Below are positions 42,779 to 51,633 of a stretch of 64,000 bases of DNA, piece by piece; positions within the stretch are counted from its first letter, which is position 1, and every line of letters starts with the position of its first letter. A program made the translations under genes and the position numbers. Origin of the DNA: G965267185 sp965267185 (GTDB lineage: Bacteria > Pseudomonadota > Alphaproteobacteria > UBA6615); contig OZ253937.1 of NCBI GenBank assembly GCA_965267185.1, positions 3,596,001 through 3,660,000 on the forward strand. The letters run 5' to 3'. The notes beneath the pieces were generated by a model. The model ran no database searches. It was given only the letters and a program-made list of their open reading frames with translations, and was not told the origin of the DNA.

Positions 42779-43461
42779 TGAATCGGGGGCCGCCTTTTCG
42801 ATCCCAATTCCTAAGTTCGCGGAAAGCGCAGGCAACCATCGCCGCTAAGTCACATCCCGATGGCCCAAACGAAAAGGCGGAACTACGCCGCGTGGCGCGC
42901 GCCGATCGGGATGCGTTGCAGTCGGGCCTGGGAGCGGCCGCGGCGACGGGGCTGGTGGCGCGTTTTTTCAGCACGCCGCCGCTTCGCGCCCTAAGTTCGC
43001 CGAGTAATGTGATTGCCGGCTATATGCCGATGGGCAGCGAGATCGATTGTTTGCCCCTATTGAACAAGTTGGCGGCGGAGGGCACGCCGCTCTGTCTGCC
43101 GGCGGTGGCGGAGCGGGGCGAACCGTTGGTGTTTCGTCGGTGGACGCCCGGCGACCCGCTGGCCGTGAGTTCGTTCGGCGTTTCCGAGCCACTCGATAGT
43201 ACATCGGAAGTATCGCCGCAGGCTCTGCTCGTGCCGATGCTGGCGTTCAACCGGGAAGGCCACCGGCTGGGATATGGCGGCGGGTACTACGATCGTACGT
43301 TGAGGGCGCTGCGGGCGGGCGGCGACGTCGTTGCGATCGGGGTTGCATTTGCCGGCCAGCTTCGCGACAAGCTTCCTGTTTCCGAGACCGATGAGCCGTT
43401 CGACTGGGTTTTGACCGAGGTTGGGGCGACATTGGTTGCCGGCGGATCCGCTGGCCGGTAA
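42757..43461 (+). CDS. 5-formyltetrahydrofolate cyclo-ligase
   Basis: Converts 5-formyl-THF to 5,10-methenyl-THF with ATP. Diagnostic motifs are the N-terminal KAELRRVARADRDAL and the phosphate loop GYGGGYYDRTL, with VPMLAFNREGHRLGYGG before it. The reading frame has no ATG start. Candidates are TTG 42742 (inside a 6S RNA hairpin), GTG 42757 (weak AGG 5 bases before) and CTG 42778; a later GTG at 42892 would delete the conserved KxxLR segment. I list 42757, but the start is uncertain and may overlap the 3' end of 6S RNA. Confidence 0.85.
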   Translation: MDSFRRRLNRGPPFRSQFLSSRKAQATIAAKSHPDGPNEKAELRRVARADRDALQSGLGAAAATGLVARFFSTPPLRALSSPSNVIAGYMPMGSEIDCLPLLNKLAAEGTPLCLPAVAERGEPLVFRRWTPGDPLAVSSFGVSEPLDSTSEVSPQALLVPMLAFNREGHRLGYGGGYYDRTLRALRAGGDVVAIGVAFAGQLRDKLPVSETDEPFDWVLTEVGATLVAGGSAGR

Positions 43462-43481
43462 CCGAACTAGGAAAGCCCGTA

Positions 43482-44327
43482 ATGAATATTCTGTTTTGCG
43501 GAGATGTGGTGGGCCGGGCAGGGCGCGACATTGTCCTCGAGCAGCTGCCGGATTTGCGGCGCCGGCTGGCGCTCGACTTCGTCATCGTCAATGGTGAGAA
43601 CGCGGCCCACGGTTTTGGCATCACCGATAAGATTTGCGACGCGCTATACGAAGCTGGCGCCGATGTGATCACCACGGGCAATCATGTTTGGGATCAGCGC
43701 GAAATTATCGGCCATATCGACAAGGAACCGCGCTTGCTGCGGCCGGTGAACTATCCCCCTGGCACACCGGGACGGGGGACGGGCGTTTTCGAGGCCACAC
43801 GCGGCCGGCGCGTTCTTGTCGTCAACGTCATGTGCCGACTGTTCATGGACCCGCTCGATGATCCCTTCCCGGCGGTCGAGCAGGCGATCCAGGCGCATCC
43901 GCTGGGCAGCGCTGTAGACGCTATCGTCGTCGACGTGCACGGCGAGGCATCTTCGGAAAAAATGGCTATGGGTCATGCGTTGGACGGCCGCACCAGCCTG
44001 GTCGTCGGTACGCACACCCATGTGCCCACCGCCGACGCGCAACTTCTTCCCGGCGGTACGGCGTACCAGACCGATGCCGGTATGTGCGGCGACTATGATT
44101 CGGTCATCGGTATGAAGAAGGAGCCTGCGATCGAACGGTTCCGCCGGAAAATGCCGGGCGAGCGATTGAGCCCCGCGGCGGGTGACGCCGATCTCTGTGC
44201 CGTTTATGTCGAAACCGACGACAGCAGCGGGTTGGCGCGCTATGTGGCACCGCTGCGGCTGGGCGCACGGCTGCCGCCGGCATGGCCCGCTGAAGCCGGT
44301 GGCCAACGCGACGACGCGGCGGAATAG
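43482..44327 (+). CDS. YmdB-like metallophosphoesterase (TIGR00282 family)
   Basis: A 281-residue di-metal phosphodiesterase. Metal ligands are in NILFCGDVVGRAGRD (Asp), VNGENAAHG (Glu/Asn), TGNHVWDQ (Asn/His), DVHGEASSEK (His) and GTHTHVPTAD (His residues). Characterised members hydrolyse 2',3'-cyclic nucleotides and affect RNA turnover. It follows the cyclo-ligase by 20 bases and is probably in one transcript with it. Confidence 0.9.
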   Translation: MNILFCGDVVGRAGRDIVLEQLPDLRRRLALDFVIVNGENAAHGFGITDKICDALYEAGADVITTGNHVWDQREIIGHIDKEPRLLRPVNYPPGTPGRGTGVFEATRGRRVLVVNVMCRLFMDPLDDPFPAVEQAIQAHPLGSAVDAIVVDVHGEASSEKMAMGHALDGRTSLVVGTHTHVPTADAQLLPGGTAYQTDAGMCGDYDSVIGMKKEPAIERFRRKMPGERLSPAAGDADLCAVYVETDDSSGLARYVAPLRLGARLPPAWPAEAGGQRDDAAE

Positions 44328-44412
44328 CCGCTCAGCGCTCGCGCCGGCCACTATATATGGTATAAGGATTCGCGAATTCCGCACAATTTAGGAAGTAGAG
44401 AGTAACCAGGCC

Positions 44413-45162
44413 ATGGCAGGCCATTCCCAATTTAAGAACATCATGCACCGCAAAGGTGCGCAGGATAAGAAGCGGGCCAAGCTGTTCGCCAAGCTGGCGC
44501 GTGAAATCGAAGTCGCGGCCCGGTTGGGCGCGCCCGACCCGACGCAGAATCCCCGCTTGCGTGCTTCCGTCGCGGCGGCGCGTAGCGCCAACATGCCCAA
44601 GGACCGCATCGAACGCGCGATCAATAAAGCGTCGGGTGGCGATGACGGCGCGAATTATGAAGAGATTCGCTACGAGGGTTATGGCCCGGCGGGCGTTGCG
44701 CTGATCGTCGACGCGTTGACCGACAATCGCAACCGGACGGCATCGGAAGTGCGCTCGGCGTTTTCGAAGTTCGGCGGCAATCTCGGCGAGACCAATAGCG
44801 TGGCCTTCTTGTTCGACCGGGTCGGTCAGATCGCCTACGGGCCGGATGTTGCCGACGCGGATACGATGTTCGAGGCGGCGCTGGAAGCAGGTGCGCAGGA
44901 TGTGAACAGCTCGTCCAACGGTCACGAGATAAGTTGTGAGCCGGATGATTTCGGCCAGGTTGTCGAGACTCTCGAAGCGAAGTTTGGCGCCCCCGAGTCG
45001 GCCGGTCTGACCTGGCAGCCGCAAACGACGGTAGACGTGGACGTCGATGCGGCACAAACGCTCGTCAAGCTTATCGATGCGCTGGAAGACGGTGACGATG
45101 TGCAGAACGTGTCGGCGAACTTCGAGATGAGCGACGAAGTGATGGCCCAGCTCGCCGACTAG
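44413..45162 (+). CDS. yebC: YebC/PmpR-family protein
   Basis: A 249-residue protein with the three-domain YebC layout, starting AGHSQFKNIMHRKGAQDKKR. Members act as transcriptional regulators or, in recent work, as translation factors at proline-rich stretches. The gene lies just before ruvCAB, the usual order in proteobacteria. A TATAAG and a GATTC (44361-44371) lie 40 bases upstream without a visible -35. Confidence 0.95.
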   Translation: MAGHSQFKNIMHRKGAQDKKRAKLFAKLAREIEVAARLGAPDPTQNPRLRASVAAARSANMPKDRIERAINKASGGDDGANYEEIRYEGYGPAGVALIVDALTDNRNRTASEVRSAFSKFGGNLGETNSVAFLFDRVGQIAYGPDVADADTMFEAALEAGAQDVNSSSNGHEISCEPDDFGQVVETLEAKFGAPESAGLTWQPQTTVDVDVDAAQTLVKLIDALEDGDDVQNVSANFEMSDEVMAQLAD

Positions 45163-45206
45163 GGGTCGGCGGCGAACACGGTGCGTGAGCACGTGGAGGC
45201 GGATGA

Positions 45207-45698
45207 ATGCTGTTGCTGGGTTTGGACCCGGGACTGCGCAATACGGGCTGGGGCGTGATCGAAGCCGACGCCAACAGGTTGCGGCATGTTGCCAACGGCG
45301 TGGTGCGGCCCGGCGCTGGCACGCTTGCCGAACGTTTGCTCCGGTTGCATGAAGGACTGACCGAGGTTGTTGGCGCGTACCGGCTCGATGGGGCGGCGGT
45401 CGAGGAGACATTCATGAATATGGATGGCAAGGCCACCCTGAAACTGGGTCAGGCGCGGGGCATCGTCATGCTGGTGCCGGCGCAAGCGGGTGTGGCGGTT
45501 GCCGAGTATCCGGCCAACACCATCAAAAAAAGCGTCGTGGGATACGGCCATGCCGGCAAGTCGCAGATCGGACATATGATTTCCGTGCTGCTGCCGGGCG
45601 CCGACGTGGCGACCGCCGATGCCGCGGATGCACTGGCCGTCGCGGTTTGCCACGCGCATCATATGGCGACATCGCAACGCTTGCAGGCAGCCCAATGA
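45207..45698 (+). CDS. ruvC: Holliday junction resolvase RuvC
   Basis: A 163-residue endonuclease that cuts Holliday junctions bound by RuvAB. The acidic catalytic set is present: Asp7 (LLLGLDPGL), Glu in VEETF, and Asp residues in TADAADALAVAVCHAH. It overlaps ruvA by 4 bases (ATGA). Confidence 0.97.
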   Translation: MLLLGLDPGLRNTGWGVIEADANRLRHVANGVVRPGAGTLAERLLRLHEGLTEVVGAYRLDGAAVEETFMNMDGKATLKLGQARGIVMLVPAQAGVAVAEYPANTIKKSVVGYGHAGKSQIGHMISVLLPGADVATADAADALAVAVCHAHHMATSQRLQAAQ

Positions 45699-46330
45699 TT
45701 GCCCGGCTCAAAGGCACGATCGATGAGGTAGGGCTCGATTGGCTGGTGATCGACGTATCCGGCGTGGGTTACTTGGTCCATTGCCCGGCGCGGACGATCA
45801 GCGCCCTGCCGGGCCAGGGTATGCCCGCTGAACTGCACATCGAAACCCATGTGCGGGAAAGCCAAATCTCCCTCTACGGTTTCGCGGAAAGCCGTGAACG
45901 TGAATGCTTTCGCCTGCTCACGACGGTGCAAGGTGTCGGCGCCAAGGTCGCGTTGGCAATCCTTGGCACGTTGTCGCCCGACCAGTTAATCGAAGCGATT
46001 ATTGCCCAAGACAAGGCCCAGTTGTCGCGTGCCGATGGCGTGGGCCCACGCCTCGCTGCGCGTTTGCTGACCGAGCTGAAAGACCGGATCCTGACCGTTG
46101 CTGGCGGTCTGCATGTGGTGTCCGGCGGCCAGCCCGAAACGGCAGCTGCGCCGGAAGCCGGTTCAGTGGGGCAAGAGGGCGTTACTGCAGACGCGATCTC
46201 CGCGCTGGTCAATCTGGGCTACGGCCGGGCGGAAGCCTTTGGGGCCGTGTCGCGGGCCACGAGCGCGCCGGAGGAGTTCAACTCGCTCGAAGCGCTAATT
46301 CCGGCGGCGTTGCGGGAGCTTGGTAGATGA
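45695..46330 (+). CDS. ruvA: Holliday junction branch migration protein RuvA
   Basis: A 211-residue tetrameric junction-binding protein. It has the N-terminal OB domain (MIARLKGTIDEVGLDWLVI), the HhH motifs (TTVQGVGAKVALAILG and RADGVGPRLAARLL), and a C-terminal domain III (VTADAISALVNLGYGRAEA) that contacts RuvB. The ATG at 45695 overlaps the ruvC stop, and its own stop overlaps ruvB, so the three are translationally coupled. Confidence 0.97.
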   Translation: MIARLKGTIDEVGLDWLVIDVSGVGYLVHCPARTISALPGQGMPAELHIETHVRESQISLYGFAESRERECFRLLTTVQGVGAKVALAILGTLSPDQLIEAIIAQDKAQLSRADGVGPRLAARLLTELKDRILTVAGGLHVVSGGQPETAAAPEAGSVGQEGVTADAISALVNLGYGRAEAFGAVSRATSAPEEFNSLEALIPAALRELGR

Positions 46331-47430
46331 CCGATGCAGCCGCTGACGGCACTCCGGCCCGGTTGATCGACCCCAGTGCCGCGCCCGATGACGGCGCCGA
46401 CAGCGCGCTTCGTCCGCAAACGCTAACCGAGTTCGTCGGCCAACGCTCGCTGTGTGACAACTTGGCGGTGTTCGTTGCCGCGGCGCGCCAGCGCGGTGAG
46501 CCGATCGATCATGTATTGCTTCATGGGCCGCCGGGGTTGGGAAAAACGACCCTGGCGCGCATCGTTGCGCAAGAGCTCGGTGTCGGATTTCGGGCGACCT
46601 CGGGACCGATCATTACCAAGGCGGGCGACCTCGCCGCCGTGCTCACCAACCTGCAACCCCGCGACGTTCTGTTTATCGATGAAATTCACCGGCTCAACCC
46701 GGCGGTGGAAGAGGTGCTCTATCCGGCCATGGAAGATGGCGAGCTCGACCTCATGATCGGTGAAGGGCCGGCGGCCCGTTCGGTGCGCATCGAGTTGCAG
46801 CCGTTCACGTTGGTTGGTGCAACGACCCGGCTGGGGTTGCTGACGACGCCGCTGCGCGAGCGTTTCGGTATCAATATGCGGCTGGAGTTTTACGCGCCTG
46901 GTGAACTGGTCGCGATCGTTCAGCGCAACGCGGCACTGCTCGATCTGCCGATTACCGATACCGGCGCTGCCGAAATCGCCAACCGCGCCCGCGGAACGCC
47001 GCGTGTCGCGGGCCGGCTGTTGCGGCGGGTGCGCGACTTCGCCGTCGTCGAAGCGAGCTTGCCGGTGGATGCGGAGGTCGCCGACCGCGCGTTGACGCGT
47101 CTCGATGTCGACGCGCGCGGTCTCGATTCAATGGACCGGCGTTATTTGCGTCATATCGTCGAACACCACGGTGGCGGTCCAGTCGGTATCGAGACGATTG
47201 CCGCCGCTTTATCGGAAGAACGCGACACGATCGAAGATGTCGTCGAACCGTTTTTGATGCAGCAGGGATTTCTGCAACGCTCGCCGCGCGGCCGTTTGGT
47301 GACGGCCGGTGCCTACCGACATCTCGGCCTTGAACCTCCGGCAAAAAGTCAGGGAGAGCTTTTGGACGGCCACAACGTTGCCACAAATGAGTCGAATAAT
47401 TTCGGTGTCGGCGAAGATGACGCCGACTGA
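46327..47430 (+). CDS. ruvB: Holliday junction branch migration ATPase RuvB
   Basis: A 367-residue AAA+ hexameric motor. Walker A is LHGPPGLGKTT, Walker B is LFIDEIHRLN, sensor 1 is in TLVGATTRLG, and the Arg finger region is REFGI-like (LRERFGIN). The C-terminal winged helix binds DNA. The last 25 residues are a variable acidic tail, inside which the next gene starts. Confidence 0.97.
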   Translation: MTDAAADGTPARLIDPSAAPDDGADSALRPQTLTEFVGQRSLCDNLAVFVAAARQRGEPIDHVLLHGPPGLGKTTLARIVAQELGVGFRATSGPIITKAGDLAAVLTNLQPRDVLFIDEIHRLNPAVEEVLYPAMEDGELDLMIGEGPAARSVRIELQPFTLVGATTRLGLLTTPLRERFGINMRLEFYAPGELVAIVQRNAALLDLPITDTGAAEIANRARGTPRVAGRLLRRVRDFAVVEASLPVDAEVADRALTRLDVDARGLDSMDRRYLRHIVEHHGGGPVGIETIAAALSEERDTIEDVVEPFLMQQGFLQRSPRGRLVTAGAYRHLGLEPPAKSQGELLDGHNVATNESNNFGVGEDDAD

Positions 47431-47920
47431 CGGCCGGAATTTGGTGGGCAACGACGAACATGCAGCACGGTGGGATAGCCCCCGCGGGTGGTTCGATAGT
47501 GGCGAGCATGTCTTGCCGATACGGGTCTACTACGAAGACACCGATGCAGCAGGCATCGTCTACTACGCCAACTACCTCAGGTTCGCCGAGCGGGCGCGCA
47601 CCGAAATGATTCGCAGTCTTGGCGTGGAGCATCGGCATCTGATGGCCGAAGACGGGTTGGCTTTTGCCGTGCGCAGTTGCGCCATCGAGTATATGCAACC
47701 GGCGCGGCTCGATGATGAGATCGCCGTCCGCACGCGAATCGACGCGGTCGGCGGGGCCACGCTTCGCGCAACTCAGCGGGTCGTCAATATCGATGAAAGT
47801 CGCGCTCAGAGCGACTTAGTAGAGTTAAAGATTCGTTTGGCTTGTATTGATAAAAATCAGCGGCCGGTCCGTATGCCGGCTGAAATTCGCGGCGCTGTTG
47901 CCGCGCTGATGGCGACTTGA
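47417..47920 (+). CDS. ybgC: Tol-Pal-associated acyl-CoA thioesterase YbgC
   Basis: A 4HBT-family thioesterase, the usual first gene of tol-pal clusters. The motif VYYEDTDAAGIVYYANYLRF holds the active-site Asp and the start of the central helix. The start is uncertain: the ATG at 47417 gives 167 residues and overlaps ruvB by 14 bases, and another ATG at 47387 is in frame. YbgC acts on acyl-CoA/ACP and interacts with phospholipid synthesis enzymes in E. coli. Confidence 0.9.
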   Translation: MTPTDGRNLVGNDEHAARWDSPRGWFDSGEHVLPIRVYYEDTDAAGIVYYANYLRFAERARTEMIRSLGVEHRHLMAEDGLAFAVRSCAIEYMQPARLDDEIAVRTRIDAVGGATLRATQRVVNIDESRAQSDLVELKIRLACIDKNQRPVRMPAEIRGAVAALMAT

Positions 47921-47975
47921 TCCAACGCTGTGGACGGATCGCTGGCACTACTTCAGCAAGGGGCAAACTGTCAGG

Positions 47976-48707
47976 ATGGAAGCGAATATCATTGAAACGG
48001 TCGCCGTAACCGGCGGCGCGGACATCACCGATTTTTCGGTGTGGTCGTTGTTCTTGCGATCCGACATTGTCATCAAGTTGGTGATGGTGGTGCTGTTTGT
48101 CGCATCGTTCTGGTCGTGGACGATCATCATCGATAAGTGGCTGCGGGTGCGCCGTCTGGAGCGCGAAGCCCGCCGCTTTGAGGAAAACTTCTGGTCGGGA
48201 GGGTCGCTCGACGAACTCTACGAGAGTTACGGTGCGAGCCCGGTCGACCCCATGTCGGCGGTATTTGCCGCCGCGATGGGGGAATGGCGGCGCTCTACCG
48301 AGCGCGGATTGTCGACGACGGCAGCACTGCGCGACAATTTGCAGGAACGCATCGAACGGGTCATGGACGTTACCTTGGGCCGCGAGATGGAGCGCATCGA
48401 ACGCTACATGGTGTTCCTCGCGTCGGCCGGAGCGACGGCGCCGTTCATCGGGCTATTCGGCACCGTGTGGGGCATCATGAACAGTTTTCAGGCGATCGCG
48501 GTGGCTAAGGACACCAGCCTTGCGGTCATCGCGCCGGGTTTGGCGGAAGCGCTGTTCACCACAGCGATGGGGCTCATCGTCGCGATACCCGCCGTTGCCG
48601 CCTACAATAAGTTCAGCACCGATATGAGCCGCTACGCCCAACGTCTCGACGGGTTTGCCGCCGAATTCACCGCCATCCTGTCGCGTCAACTCGAAGAGGC
48701 GAAATAG
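47976..48707 (+). CDS. tolQ: Tol-Pal proton channel subunit TolQ
   Basis: A 243-residue inner-membrane protein with three membrane segments: about 30-50 (VMVVLFVASFWSWTIII), about 145-165 (ASAGATAPFIGLFGTVWGIM) and about 180-205. TolQ pentamers surround two TolR and use proton flow to move TolA. It precedes tolR by 2 bases. Confidence 0.97.
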   Translation: MEANIIETVAVTGGADITDFSVWSLFLRSDIVIKLVMVVLFVASFWSWTIIIDKWLRVRRLEREARRFEENFWSGGSLDELYESYGASPVDPMSAVFAAAMGEWRRSTERGLSTTAALRDNLQERIERVMDVTLGREMERIERYMVFLASAGATAPFIGLFGTVWGIMNSFQAIAVAKDTSLAVIAPGLAEALFTTAMGLIVAIPAVAAYNKFSTDMSRYAQRLDGFAAEFTAILSRQLEEAK

Positions 48708-48709
48708 GT

Positions 48710-49153
48710 ATGGCGCGCCGGTTCGTACGATCCAATCTGCGCCGGCCAAGCCGCGGCCCGGTCACCGACATTAACGTTGCGCCGTTTGTCGATGTCATGT
48801 TGGTACTCGTCATTATTTTCATGGTCGCCGCACCGCTCCTAAACATCGGCGTGCCGGTCGATCTGCCGAAAGCGACCGTGAAGCCGCTCAACGAAAGCCA
48901 AGATCCCCTGGTTATTACAGTCGACGGCGACGGCAATATCTTCGTCCAAGAAGCCGAAGTCACCGAGGAGGCGCTGGTGCCGCGTCTGCGTGCGGTATCG
49001 GAGGCCAATAACGACTTGCGCATCTTTGTACGCGGCGACCGCGCGATTAACTACGGCCGGGTCATGCAGGTCATGGGGATGGTCTCGCAGGCCGGATTCT
49101 CCAAGGTTGCGCTCGTAGCCGAAGCGCCGTTGCCTGGCGAAATCACCAAGTAG
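48710..49153 (+). CDS. tolR: Tol-Pal proton channel subunit TolR
   Basis: A 147-residue single-pass protein with the conserved membrane Asp in NVAPFVDVMLVLVIIFMVA, which carries the proton path with TolQ. The periplasmic domain (about 60-147) has the ExbD/TolR fold pattern (VITVDGDGNIFVQEAEV, VFVRGDRAINYGRVMQVM-like). It sits between tolQ and tolA. Confidence 0.97.
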   Translation: MARRFVRSNLRRPSRGPVTDINVAPFVDVMLVLVIIFMVAAPLLNIGVPVDLPKATVKPLNESQDPLVITVDGDGNIFVQEAEVTEEALVPRLRAVSEANNDLRIFVRGDRAINYGRVMQVMGMVSQAGFSKVALVAEAPLPGEITK

Positions 49154-49174
49154 GCGAGAACGGACGACGCGAGA

Positions 49175-50041
49175 ATGGCCGGTTATGGCAAAATGCGTAG
49201 CGCCGTCGTGGCGTCCGTCAGTGCCCACGTGCTGTTGGTGGTGCTGACCCAGTTCGGTTTGCCCCATTTGTTCACACCGCAACCGGTCTCGGTGAAGATT
49301 ATTCCGGTCGACCTTGTCACCGCCGATACGATCGATGCGCCGCCACCGCCCGCGACGCCCGAGCCGGAACCCGAACCAAAACCCGAAGCTGCCGCACCGC
49401 CGCCACCGCCACCACCCGAAGCGCCGCCGGAACCGCCCGCCGAACCGGAGGTGGTCGAAGCGCCTCCGCCGCCTGTTGTCAAACCGAAGCCACCGGAGAA
49501 GAAACCGCCGCCGGAGAAACCGAAACCGTCGACTTTGGCTAAGGCGAAACCTCAGTCCAAGCCTAAGCCGCCGGCTCCGCGCCGTGATTTCACCTCGGTG
49601 CTGAAGGACCTTAGCCGGACCGAGAAGAAACCGCCGCCGGTCGTCAAGAAAGACGAGACGTCGAAACCGGAGAAAAAGGACAAGCCTGCGCCCGCGCAGC
49701 AGCAAGTCGCGCAGCAGGCTTCGATAACGGAGATCGAGCGGCTGAAGCAATTGATCCGCCGTCAAATCGAGCCGTGTTGGAGCCCGCCTGTCGGTGCCGC
49801 CGGCGCCGACGATCTGGCGGTCACGATTTTTATCCGCGTCGATCAGAAGGGTTTCGTACGCGAAGCCCGGGTGATAGATGCGCCGGCGATGGCTTTGAAC
49901 AACTATGTTCAAGCAGCGGCGGACGCCGCGCGCCGCGCCGTCCTCAATCCGCGGTGCCAGCCGTTTAATTTGCCACAAAAACGCTATGATTTATGGAAAG
50001 AAATAAGGTTCAACTTCGATCCAAGGGAGATGTTGGGATAG
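49175..50041 (+). CDS. tolA: Tol-Pal periplasm-spanning protein TolA
   Basis: A 288-residue protein anchored by one N-terminal helix (SVSAHVLLVVLTQFGLPHLF). The middle (about 50-175) is rich in Pro, Lys, Glu and Ala, replacing the helical rod of E. coli TolA. The C-terminal domain (about 190-288) has the TolA/TonB-type pattern (LIRRQIEPCW, VTIFIRVDQKGFVREARVI). The polyproline tracts make it a likely EF-P client. Confidence 0.92.
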   Translation: MAGYGKMRSAVVASVSAHVLLVVLTQFGLPHLFTPQPVSVKIIPVDLVTADTIDAPPPPATPEPEPEPKPEAAAPPPPPPPEAPPEPPAEPEVVEAPPPPVVKPKPPEKKPPPEKPKPSTLAKAKPQSKPKPPAPRRDFTSVLKDLSRTEKKPPPVVKKDETSKPEKKDKPAPAQQQVAQQASITEIERLKQLIRRQIEPCWSPPVGAAGADDLAVTIFIRVDQKGFVREARVIDAPAMALNNYVQAAADAARRAVLNPRCQPFNLPQKRYDLWKEIRFNFDPREMLG

Positions 50042-50043
50042 TC

Positions 50044-51396
50044 ATGCTGTCACATGTAGAGAGGCTCTGCCGCCGCGCGGCAATCATACTCACGGCCGTT
50101 ATGGCCTTAACACTGCCGACGGCGACATATGCGCAGCTGACAATCGATGTCACCTCGGGCACCGTTGAGCCATTGCCAATCGCCGTACCCGACTTCCTCT
50201 CCGACTCATCGGAGGTGCAGCAGGTCGCTACGGACATCGCGACGGTGATCGCCAACAATCTGGAGCGTTCGGGGTTGTTTGCGCCGATCGACAAACGGGC
50301 TTTCTTGTCCCGGCCGTCGAGCCTGGCGGTTCGACCCAACTTCGTAAACTGGAAACCGCTCAACGCCCAGGCGCTGATCATCGGCGAGGCGAAACTCTTG
50401 TCCGACGGCCAATTGCGTACCGATTTTCGCTTGTGGGATGTCTTCGCCGAGCAGCCCATGACAGGGCTAAGCTTGTCGACGTCACCGTCCAACTGGCGGC
50501 GGGTAGCGCACATCGTCTCCGATGCGATCTATGAACGCATCACCGGTGAGCGCGGATACTTCGATACACGCATTGTCTACATCTCCGAGACGGGCCCCGC
50601 CGAACAGCGGATCAAACGCTTGTCGATCATGGACCAGGACGGCGCCAACCATCGTTTTCTTTCCGACGGCGACACCTTGGTGTTGACGCCGCGCTTCTCC
50701 CCCACCCAGCAAGAGATCACCTACCTCGCCTATTACAACGACCAGCCGCGGGTTTATCTGTTCAATATCGATACCGGCGAGCAGGAAGTGTTGGGCGACT
50801 TTCCCGGCATGACGTTCGCGCCACGCTTCTCGCCGAACGGCAATCAAGTGATTATGAGCCTGGCTGAAAACGGCAACTCCGACATCCACGTTATGGATTT
50901 GCGCACGCGCCAAGTGCGGCGGCTCACCACACATCCGGCAATCGATACCGCGCCGAGTTATTCACCCGACGGCCGTCAAATTGTATTCGAGTCGGACCGC
51001 GGCGGTAGCCAACAGTTGTATGTGATGAACGCCGACGGCAGCAACCAGCACAGGATTAGTTTCAAATCGGGCGGGCGTTACGGTACGCCCGTATGGTCGC
51101 CGCGGGGCGATTTGATTGCGTTTACCAAAATTCAAGGGGGCGCGTTCCATATTGGGGTTATGCACCCGGACGGTACCGGGGAGCGCCTGCTGACTAAAGG
51201 TTTCTTGGTCGAAAGCCCGACTTGGTCGCCCAACGGACGTGTGTTGATGTTCTTCAAACAGGAAAAGTCGGATGAGAAAGGGCGGGGACGCAATTCCCGG
51301 TTGTATTCGATCGACCTGACCGGACATAACGAGCGCGAAATAATCACACCGGTGGAGGCTTCGGATCCTGCATGGTCGCCTGCAAGCTCACGCTGA
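50044..51396 (+). CDS. tolB: Tol-Pal periplasmic beta-propeller protein TolB
   Basis: A 450-residue secreted protein. The ATG at 50044 places a signal peptide (AAIILTAVMALTLPTATYA, cut near residue 32) at the N-terminus; the frame is open upstream but those residues look unrelated. A TolB N-terminal domain leads to a six-bladed propeller of PD40 repeats (FSPNGNQVIMSLA, YSPDGRQIVFESDR, WSPRGDLIAFTK, WSPNGRVLMFFK). It binds Pal and is displaced by energised TolA during outer-membrane constriction. Confidence 0.96.
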   Translation: MLSHVERLCRRAAIILTAVMALTLPTATYAQLTIDVTSGTVEPLPIAVPDFLSDSSEVQQVATDIATVIANNLERSGLFAPIDKRAFLSRPSSLAVRPNFVNWKPLNAQALIIGEAKLLSDGQLRTDFRLWDVFAEQPMTGLSLSTSPSNWRRVAHIVSDAIYERITGERGYFDTRIVYISETGPAEQRIKRLSIMDQDGANHRFLSDGDTLVLTPRFSPTQQEITYLAYYNDQPRVYLFNIDTGEQEVLGDFPGMTFAPRFSPNGNQVIMSLAENGNSDIHVMDLRTRQVRRLTTHPAIDTAPSYSPDGRQIVFESDRGGSQQLYVMNADGSNQHRISFKSGGRYGTPVWSPRGDLIAFTKIQGGAFHIGVMHPDGTGERLLTKGFLVESPTWSPNGRVLMFFKQEKSDEKGRGRNSRLYSIDLTGHNEREIITPVEASDPAWSPASSR

Positions 51397-51407
51397 AACA
51401 CAACCAA

Positions 51408-51450
51408 GAATCAAAAAAAGGTGCTGAAAATGCTGCGATTTTTTTAATTC
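51408..51450 (+). other. A-tract/T-tract inverted repeat after tolB
   Basis: GAATCAAAAAAA (51408-51419) and TTTTTTTAATTC (51439-51450) are inverted with one mismatch. It could act as a weak terminator separating tolB from the pal promoter, but the stem is A/T only. Confidence 0.3.
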
Positions 51451-51466
51451 GTTAAGGATGTTTTGT

Positions 51467-51495
51467 TTGATTCGACTCAGGCCTCTAAGTATAGT
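51467..51495 (+). promoter_or_regulatory. pal promoter with two GANTC sites
   Basis: TTGATT (51467-51472), exactly 17 bases, then TATAGT (51490-51495): a strong sigma-70-type promoter. GATTC (51469-51473) overlaps the -35, and GACTC (51474-51478) follows at once. The leader to the pal ATG is about 130 bases. Methylation of these CcrM-type sites could change promoter strength. Confidence 0.7.
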
Positions 51496-51633
51496 CCGCG
51501 CGCTATCAAGCGGTCGAAGACTGTTAATCGGGGCTATGCGCTGTCGGGTTTTAAGCAGCGCTATTTCGTATGAACTTCAAGGATTCGTCCGGGCTTGGAA
51601 GGTTTGGACGGCAACGGCTTTAGGGAGTCAGCG

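Noticed and set aside
48839..49978. Long minus-strand frame of 379 codons across tolR-tolA
   Set aside because: It is an Arg-rich shadow of the GC-rich, proline-coding tolA region, with no known domain and no ribosome binding site.
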